Shown here: piece by piece, positions 57,741 to 64,000 of the stretch
Numbering within the stretch: the first letter of the stretch is position 1
How the letters are laid out: every line of letters begins with the position of its first letter
Assembly (NCBI GenBank): GCA_009617715.1
Contig: VTFK01000527.1
Coordinates: 1 to 64,000, forward strand
Length of the DNA stretch: 64,000 bases
Source: Plectrocnemia conspersa
Taxonomy: Eukaryota > Arthropoda > Insecta > Trichoptera > Polycentropodidae
Direction: 5' to 3'
The notes under the pieces: generated by a model
What the model was told of the DNA's origin: nothing
The model's database searches: none
Seen by the model: only the letters and a program-made list of their open reading frames with translations
Program-made: the position numbers and the translations under genes

Positions 57741-58405
57741 TTATTTTTTTTTCATACACAAATGTAAATATGAGAATAAATTGTATTAAATTTAATGTTC
57801 ATGCAAATAAATATAAATAGGGTTAGAAACAAATATTATTAGGTTATCATAGAAAATAAATAGGGTAGGTTTAAATGTCTTTAAATTAATTATGATTTAG
57901 TAGGATACATATGATCGTTAAAATATTATTTTATGTGATATTTTTGAACCATTTAAAAAAGTTGTAATATAAAAACTTAACAAAAGTAACATCAAAGTAA
58001 ATTAATTGATTTAATTTCTACTTTTTCTGCACATTTTAAGCTTTGATAAAATGCCTAAAAAAGTAATTTTAATTGCATTTTTATTATTTAATAAAATAGA
58101 ATACGATACTAAGCCATTAAAAAAAAAAAATGATAAAAAATATCTAATAATTGTTATGGTTAATGTATGTTGTTCTTAAAATCTAACAAAATATATGTTT
58201 TTCAACATTTACTACGTTTCTTAAAAAATATTTACAATAAATTTCACACCGACAGGATACATAAATATATTACAGAAAAATGATAAATGTTCAAAAATTT
58301 CACATAAAAAAACCACTGCTTAATTGACGAAATAGTGCAGGTAGTAAGTCTCGCTATTTTAAGCAGAAAAACTCGTCCTCTATATTCACAGGGAATTTAT
58401 TAATA
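57741..58405. other. AT-rich spacer
   Basis: AT-rich throughout; no gene, no recognised repeat. Confidence 0.55.
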
Positions 58406-58409
58406 AACA

Positions 58410-59040
58410 CTACCCATACATTTCTATGACGAGGCAGACGTAAGTGATGATGACTGCGCCACCTCCGCCGAAACTCACATAACCTAACCCACGTGCCTTT
58501 ACGCTTTGTTTGTGTTGTTATTTAGCTCATGGGCATGAGCTACCGTCCGGCGCGTCCAGAGGCAGAATTGTGCAAGAGGCGTCGTCTCATTGCCTTTTGT
58601 GATGCGCTGGGCATACTGTGTATGTCACAAACAAATGGGCACGTATTGAATATATTTTGCATGTTTTATGTTAATGGCCGGCCGTTATTGTTTCGGTAAT
58701 GAATGCTCGCTACCGTGTGATTCCATGACCGCAGCTTTGTTGACCGTGTCCCGCGGCAATCCATTTCGCCTTACAAACGGACAAACTATCCGCACAGTCG
58801 GGCCATAATGTACTGTATATGTAGATGGACACGCCGAGACGACGACTGAAGATAATCCACGGACGTGACTAACGCGAAACTCAATGGCCGAGTTATTCAG
58901 CGCGTTTGTACCGCGCGGACCCAAAACGCAATTAACGCGCCGTCCGCTTCTTCACTTTTTTTATATTCATCTTAAATAACAGCAAAACATCTATTGATTG
59001 TAAGATGATGCGGGGAAAGTCCGGTGATTTAAATATATAC
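58410..59040. promoter_or_regulatory. GC- and CpG-rich noncoding island
   Basis: About 600 bp, one of the most GC-rich blocks apart from the exon at 12.7 kb. AGCTCATG-GG-CATGAGCT at 58,524-58,541 is a dyad. Others are GCCACCTCCGCCGAAACTC, AATGGCCGGCCGTTATTG (a GGCCGGCC palindrome near 58,676) and ACGCGCCGTCCGCTTC. A 79-codon minus frame (58,685-58,924) stays open but has no domain and no splice context. CpG-rich promoter or enhancer; inferred. Confidence 0.4.
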
Positions 59041-59224
59041 ATTAAAGAGGTGTGGCATTATGGTTACATATATTTTTTAATTGTATTATTACATTGTAGT
59101 AATGGCATTAATAGAATCCTTTAACGCTCTTGAATAGACCTAAAAATTAACAAGCAGGATACAAAATACATGTCAGTTTAAGCTCAACAATGACAGTGTC
59201 AGTATTTTTCAAACGTATCAACAG

Positions 59225-59480
59225 TCTGCTAGCAGCCAAAAACGACATCAATGAAAAGATCAAAAAACGAATAATGTCAGAAAATAAATTTTATTTCGGT
59301 CTAATGAATCAGATCAAGGAAATTATCTTGCCACACTGTAAAAAGCATTGATTACACCTGTGCTGACATATGATTTGAAAAGTTGGACAATCACAGATGA
59401 ATTTTGAACTTATGAAAGGGAAACAGCAACGCGTTTTGACAAAAGGTCTATTTAAAATAAGAGAATACTCAATACCACAA
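59225..59480 (+). pseudogene. RTE-like non-LTR reverse transcriptase C-terminal relic
   Basis: From 59,241 the plus strand reads DINEKIKKRI, then NKFYFGLMNQIKEIILPHC, a stop, and after a frame change ITPVLTYDLKSWTITDE. This order matches the conserved C-terminal region of RTE-type reverse transcriptases (IKKRI..N..Y.GL followed by the LI.PVLTYGSETWTL signature). One stop and at least one frameshift are visible and no upstream palm domain is present, so it is a dead fragment. A hAT element inserted about 360 bp downstream. Confidence 0.75.
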
Positions 59481-59977
59481 TTGCGGAACTTACAATTGCA
59501 AAATTTTTGCTAACTGATACCACAAATATCCCTGCAAGCATTGGTCCATTATTACCGCAATACACTTTTATGTGTAAGTATGCATAGATAATGCGTCTAT
59601 ATAGCATAAAAACCGCTATTTTAATTTACTCTTTACATAAACGATTAAGAAAGTTTATATTGTATTAATATCCAAGGCATGGACATATTTCTTTGGTCGT
59701 ATATACAAGCGACGCAATTGGCAAACCAATATCTGCATCTCTGATTCGTGAAAGACGAATCAAAGCAAGAGTAGAAAATATCACTTTGTCACATCATAAA
59801 ATAATCAAGCAATTTGAGATGAAAAAAATAGACAATCACTATACACCAGCGGTTCTCAACCTGTGGTACGCGAAAAATAATCAGTAATGGCCGACATAAA
59901 AAGTAAAAAAAATCAGTCATAAAAATATCATTTAAACTATTGTATTTTTTCTAAATATAATTTTTTAGAAGAGCTCA

Positions 59978-60564
59978 ATGACGATCTTTAATGTTAATGA
60001 TAAACTTGAAAGTATGGTTCAGAAATTTGATTTTTGGAAACAGTGTATCGAAAACAATCAACCGGAAGTATTCGAAACTCTACATACTTTTTTGGTTGAA
60101 AATAAGGTTAGCTTGTCACAAAATTAACGAGCACATATAATAGTTCATTTAACAGGATTAAAATCGTCTTTCATGGAGTATTTTCCAAGACCCAAAAAAT
60201 AAGATAATAATTGGATTTTAAGCTTCTATGCAGAAAATTTATAAAAAAGCTTCATCGTTATCAATAAAAGATAAAGAAAATTTAATAGACTTATCAAGTG
60301 ACAAAACTATACAAGTAAAATTTTAACGAAACAATCAAATAAATTTTTGCTTAAACATCGCTAAGAATATGAAGAACTTTCTGAAAAAGCTTTCAAATTC
60401 TTATTACGGAATTAGTAGAAAGAGCTTTTTCTTCATATGTTTTTTTAAAAAATAAGTATCGAAACAAATTAAACACAGGTGTAGATTTAAGGGTATATCT
60501 CACATCTTTTGGACCAAATTTTAAAAAATTATGTTCTTCGAAACAAGCACAAGGATCTTATTAA
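59978..60564 (+). pseudogene. Buster/ZBED5-type hAT transposase, C-terminal relic
   Basis: Pieces in three frames line up with the C-terminal half of ZBED5/Buster transposases. From the ATG at 59,978 comes VNDKLESMVQKFDFWKQC and a following segment to about residue 49. Then, after a stop, HLTGLKSSFMEYFPRPKK near 60,145-60,200. Near 60,367 is EYEELSEKAFKFLL, and 60,421-60,564 is open with YVFLKNKYRNKLNTGVDLRV and KKLCSSKQAQGSY. The last part is the conserved hAT C-terminal dimerisation region, where the family usually has a ...K.K.RN.L....DLR. pattern. Stops and frameshifts break it, and the zinc-finger BED and catalytic N-terminal parts are missing, so it cannot be active. Confidence 0.85.
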
Positions 60565-60756
60565 ATTTATTTTGCTTGTATTATTGTGCTTATATTTTCG
60601 TAAAATTTGTTTAAAAATTAAACTTGATAACAATGTATTATAATCTTAAGCAACACTTTCATAACTATTATTTCCGAAAATAAATAGAAAATTACGGTAA
60701 AATTAATATTTTTAAATACAATTTCATTAATATTATTATATTTAAAACAAAAATTT

Positions 60757-61048
60757 CACCTACGGCGCTACTGTAAATTTGTAAAAATAAAAGTGTAAAT
60801 TGTCTCGTTTTCATCAGATTTTTTTTACATTTACCGTGTTTAATTAATTTTATACAAAAATATTTTCTTTTAATATCGGTAATTTTAGGGAAAAAAAATT
60901 GCCTGCGGCGCCTTTAATTTTTTTTTAATACAAATAATTTAATATAATTCTATGTAATTTTTTTAATAAAAATTAGTTGTTACAAAAAATACTTCCTTAA
61001 ATGTCCTGGTTTTGAATTTCGACAAGAAATGAGCTTCGGCACCTTTTA
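60757..61048. repeat. Three spaced CGGCGCC-type blocks
   Basis: CACCTACGGCGCTACTG (60,757), TGCCTGCGGCGCCTTTAA (60,899) and GAGCTTCGGCACCTTTTA (61,031) lie 130-145 bp apart in the right half of the hAT element, each followed by A/T-rich sequence. They could be decayed tandem units or subterminal transposase-binding repeats. Confidence 0.5.
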
Positions 61049-61280
61049 TTTAAATAAAACATTGTGATATGTTAAGTTCAGGAAAAATAAAACCTTAAGT
61101 ATTTTTTTTTAAATTTAAGTAAATTGAGTTCTGGGTAAAAAAGTCACCCTATAACATTTATAATGCAAATAGAATTACAAAATTCTCGAAATACAATCAT
61201 TTATTCGAAGTGGTGCAATTAAGTTATGTACTACCAAGTGGTACGCGAGCCAAAAAAGGTTGGGAAACGCTGATATACAC

Positions 61281-62490
61281 AGTTCTAGACGGTAGACAAC
61301 CAGACCTAAACTGAGAACAGATAATAACAAACATGAAACACCTAAGCGGATCATCCAGAGACATCACTTCTCAGTCTACAGAATATTAAAAATTTGACAA
61401 AATTTTGCTTTGATAAATTGTACAATAAACAATATACTGTTATCAGGTTTTTTTAACGTTTATTTTAACTGCAAAGTCACATTATTTCGGTCTCACAACA
61501 CAAAAAAATTATTGGTATTGAGAAAAGCTAAAGTTTAAGACTACTGAAAAGAGCTTTAAATAATGTCAATCACTCGTATATACATAAATTTATATAAGAG
61601 TAATTAATACTAATATTCAATTAACATCTAAAAAAAATTAAATGTTGCTTAAACTTGACTTAAGTTATAAAGTAATTATTTAAATATTTTTTTTATAATT
61701 AAATGTAGTATGTATAATATATATAAATAAAAAAATATTAGCAAAACTTTATATCGTTTTTTTAAGCTATTAACGTAAAACTTAATATGTAACAATTCCA
61801 CATTATAAAAATAATGAGGCTTAAAATTATTATTTTTAACTTATTGTACAAATTTTTAATGCGTATTCAATTTACTTATACAAAAATTATTTTTGTATTA
61901 ACTCATACAATAAATGCACATAATTAGTTTTAACTTTAAACAAACAATATAATAACACCTTAGACGTGTATATATAATATTATATAATAACTCATGTCTG
62001 GTTTTATAGAATACGATACTATTCCTAATCGATTGGGCGGATCTTAAATTCATGTCTGATTTTTATTTAATATGTTATCAAATAATTAGAATAATTAGAG
62101 TGACATTTTCGTTGACTTCTAATAATTAAAAAATATCTAAAACTCTTATTAATTATTTATATGTAAATTTATTTTAATTGTGATTAAAAAAATATATATT
62201 TACAGCATTTATAAAGTTTCAATCTATAAAATGAGCAATTTCATTGTGTATTTAACTGTAACAATTGTACGGTTCAAAATACTCTATTTAGATAAATAAA
62301 TTAGGACTATGGCCTTTAAATATTAATCAGCATTATTATCGAGGTTTTCGTTGCCTTTAATATTGTAGAGATTTATCAATTAGTTGTTCATTGATGCTTT
62401 TATTCGATTATTATACATTTTGATAGTGGTTATAGCATATAATGAATATAAAGATATACTAATAATCGTTATACCATGTAACTTAAGCCT
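61281..62490. other. AT-rich spacer
   Basis: A short complex patch at 61,281-61,390, just outside the hAT element, may be the remainder of the RTE-like relic. The rest is AT-rich with no gene. Confidence 0.45.
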
Positions 62491-62499
62491 CTTATGAGT

Positions 62500-63130
62500 T
62501 TATAATTTGAGCTAAGCCGCACCAAAGCCTCATAATCACACAAACGATCTTCAACGACTTTTAAAATGAGGTAGCCGCACAATATGAACACCACATAAGA
62601 TGAGACACACACCATGAGCTCTGTCGGTGCTTAGGAATGTGTTTGAGGTATCCGTCAGCGAGCTGGGCTGTCAGCGGCGATTATGCAAATCAGATCTGTC
62701 TTTAGCATGACAAAAGTCGTCTTTGTCGCGACAGGGCTACCTTGGACGATAACGTCATTGTTGTCCTCCTCTTTGACCCGAAGGATGCGCCATTGTCATC
62801 CCCAAAAACCACCGAAAAGGACTCTTTTATTCAAAATTTACATAAAGCATAATAGTGAACAAGTGCCGCCCTTTGACGCTTTTAACCCGTTCACTGCCAC
62901 CATGTGAGCACGACGATGTGCTGTATGATGGTGATTTATACTCTACAGGACCCCGTTGAATAGCTGATGCCCATACAAAATCGGTTTGTATTAATGTAGA
63001 ATCACGAAAGTCGTATTTTATGTGTGGATGTCGTTCGGTCAGGTGTCAAATTGTGACGGCGGGATGCGAAGAAGGTGAGTTAAATTAATTTTCTATGAAC
63101 TCGACGTCGGGATGAGTGATTTATGTCGCT
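62500..63130. promoter_or_regulatory. GC-raised noncoding island
   Basis: About 630 bp of complex sequence. ATGCAAAT, a perfect octamer, is at 62,683-62,690 beside AGCTGGGCTGTCAGCGGCG. CATTGTTGTCC (Sox-type) is near 62,756, and TTTAACCCGTTCACTGCC near 62,880 resembles the start of a TTAA mini-element but has no partner. The 74-codon plus frame (62,683-62,907) shows no domain. Candidate enhancer. Confidence 0.35.
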
Positions 63131-64000
63131 GGAATAGTCTATGAATACACATTTTATAATATTGTCTAATAAAATAAACGATTGACTTATTGTTAAAAAA
63201 AGTTTGTAATGGGTTAAAAATAGTTTTGAAAACTTTATTATTTTATATGGTTTACGACATTAAGAAAGCAAGATTACGAGCACTGTTCCAGGCACACACA
63301 CATATCATATATGTTGAACAACAAGATTATAGAGTATAGTTTATTGGTTTTAGGATCGGAAGCGTCAAGATATAAATCCGAACGCGTATCTCGTTATACC
63401 ACCATAACCAGTCATTAAAGATATGCAAACATCTTTTGTTAATCTTTGGCATTATTTTTGTATACCTTTTGCAAATAATAACAGTCAATAATCAACAATG
63501 ATTTATAGCGATCGATTTTAATCTAAGCGAGACTTGACTATACACCTTAGTCCAACGGTTATGAAAAAATATAAGTTTTTCTTATTATTTTAGATCGATG
63601 TTTGCAAAGTTTTAAGTTTGTTATTTATTAAAATTAAAAATCTATTATTTTTATGATATTTTGTTAAAAAATCACAAAAAATGGATTTATATGTACTTTC
63701 AATAAAATTTAGGTTTTATTTCGACAGCTAAAAATCTTTTTTATGTGCTTGTCTAAATTTTTAATTCTCAGATCATTTATATTTCTTTAGATGAATAATA
63801 GATTTTAAAGATCTAATTAAAATTTATTCTTATAAGCAAGTGTGAAAATATAGTCTTACTTTTATTAAAACACAAAGTCTAGAAAAACTCATTAGTAGCA
63901 TTAACCAAATATATTAAACCTAAATATTAAAATTAGGAGAATATATATTTACATTTTAATTAGATATGTTCTAAATATTTTTTAAAAACTGATATACAAT
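63131..64000. other. AT-rich spacer to window end
   Basis: AT-rich with a weakly complex patch near 63,275-63,420. No gene or repeat recognised. Confidence 0.5.

Larger units (their letters stand above)
59847..61272 (+). mobile_element. hAT element with SPIN-like ends and Buster-type transposase relic
   Basis: The left end is CAGCGGTTCTCAACCTGTGG and the right end, reverse-complemented, is CAGCGTTTCCCAACC. CTATACAC (59,839-59,846) and ATATACAC (61,273-61,280) form an 8-bp target duplication with one mismatch and TA at the centre, as in the nnnTAnnn preference of Buster-type hATs. Both ends also share GTACGCG. The left terminus resembles the published SPIN (space invader) hAT consensus, as I recall it. 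The 1426-bp element encodes a broken transposase at 59,978-60,564 and three spaced CGGCGCC-type blocks in its right half. Confidence 0.88.

Noticed and set aside
58685..58924. 79-codon minus frame in a CpG-rich island
   Set aside because: No domain, no splice sites, no coding neighbours; the GC-rich composition accounts for the lack of stops.
33001..62690. POU octamers (ATGCAAAT and complement) as proof of enhancers
   Set aside because: A handful are expected by chance in 64 kb at this base composition; they are noted only as local features.
1..64000. CRISPR array, bacterial operon, origin or riboswitch
   Set aside because: No regularly spaced short repeats, no ribosome-binding sites before frames and no tightly packed genes; the window is eukaryotic.

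Overview
The window looks like nuclear DNA of an arthropod, most likely an insect; I cannot name the species. By eye it is very AT-rich, roughly three quarters A+T, with long A/T runs and almost no open reading frames longer than chance. There is no bacterial-style gene packing, no operon, no rRNA, no convincing tRNA and no CRISPR array. The recognisable transposon types (Buster/SPIN-like hAT elements, TTAA and TA target-site MITEs, tRNA-derived SINEs, decayed Jockey-like and RTE-like retrotransposons) fit an arthropod genome.

Layout. Two things stand out of the AT-rich background. The first is a long series of non-repetitive islands of 200-1100 bp with clearly raised G+C, at roughly 0.2-0.5, 2.0-2.6, 2.8-3.2, 6.3-6.7, 8.9-9.3, 9.7-9.9, 12.6-13.05 (continuing at 15.66-16.0), 17.5-18.0, 20.0-20.3, 21.7-22.2, 23.1-23.5, 24.7-25.1, 28.6-29.3, 30.0-30.3, 32.9-34.1, 37.2-37.8, 38.1-38.7, 40.0-40.3, 41.3-41.6, 42.3-42.6, 45.05-46.2, 49.25-50.0, 53.0-54.05, 54.3-54.8, 57.1-57.7, 58.4-59.0 and 62.5-63.1 kb. 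Most lack coding structure but carry palindromes and clustered binding-site-like words. That is the look of a cis-regulatory gene desert or giant intron beside a developmental regulator; this is an inference, because conservation cannot be tested here.

The second is mobile DNA. A TA-duplicating element occurs twice (0.67-1.54 and 55.85-56.70 kb, opposite orientations), each copy carrying the same nested TTAA mini-element. Three hAT elements have target-site duplications: 13.05-15.66 kb, 26.41-28.38 kb (holding a ~235-bp near-perfect palindrome) and 59.85-61.27 kb (holding a broken Buster/ZBED5-type transposase). A 306-bp MITE at 34.97-35.28 kb has an arthropod-common CAGGGCTGTG terminus. Two SINE-like families, a Jockey-like reverse transcriptase relic at 25.7-26.4 kb and an RTE-like relic at 59.2-59.5 kb complete the set.

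Genes. The only credible gene piece is a minus-strand first coding exon at 12,665-12,794: an ATG in good context, a Ser/Ala/Pro-rich N-terminus and a near-consensus splice donor. Its GC- and CpG-rich 5' leader/promoter appears to have been split by the 2.6-kb hAT insertion, because the duplicated target site and the GC-rich sequence resume on the far side. A few other open stretches (6.35-6.65 minus, 20.04-20.24 plus) are listed at low confidence. I found no clear new multi-gene system; the most interesting items are the transposon-split promoter, the palindromic hAT, the SPIN-like hAT, a repeated ~310-bp block at 31.4 and 36.7 kb, and paired TCACGTGA sites at 37.58 kb.
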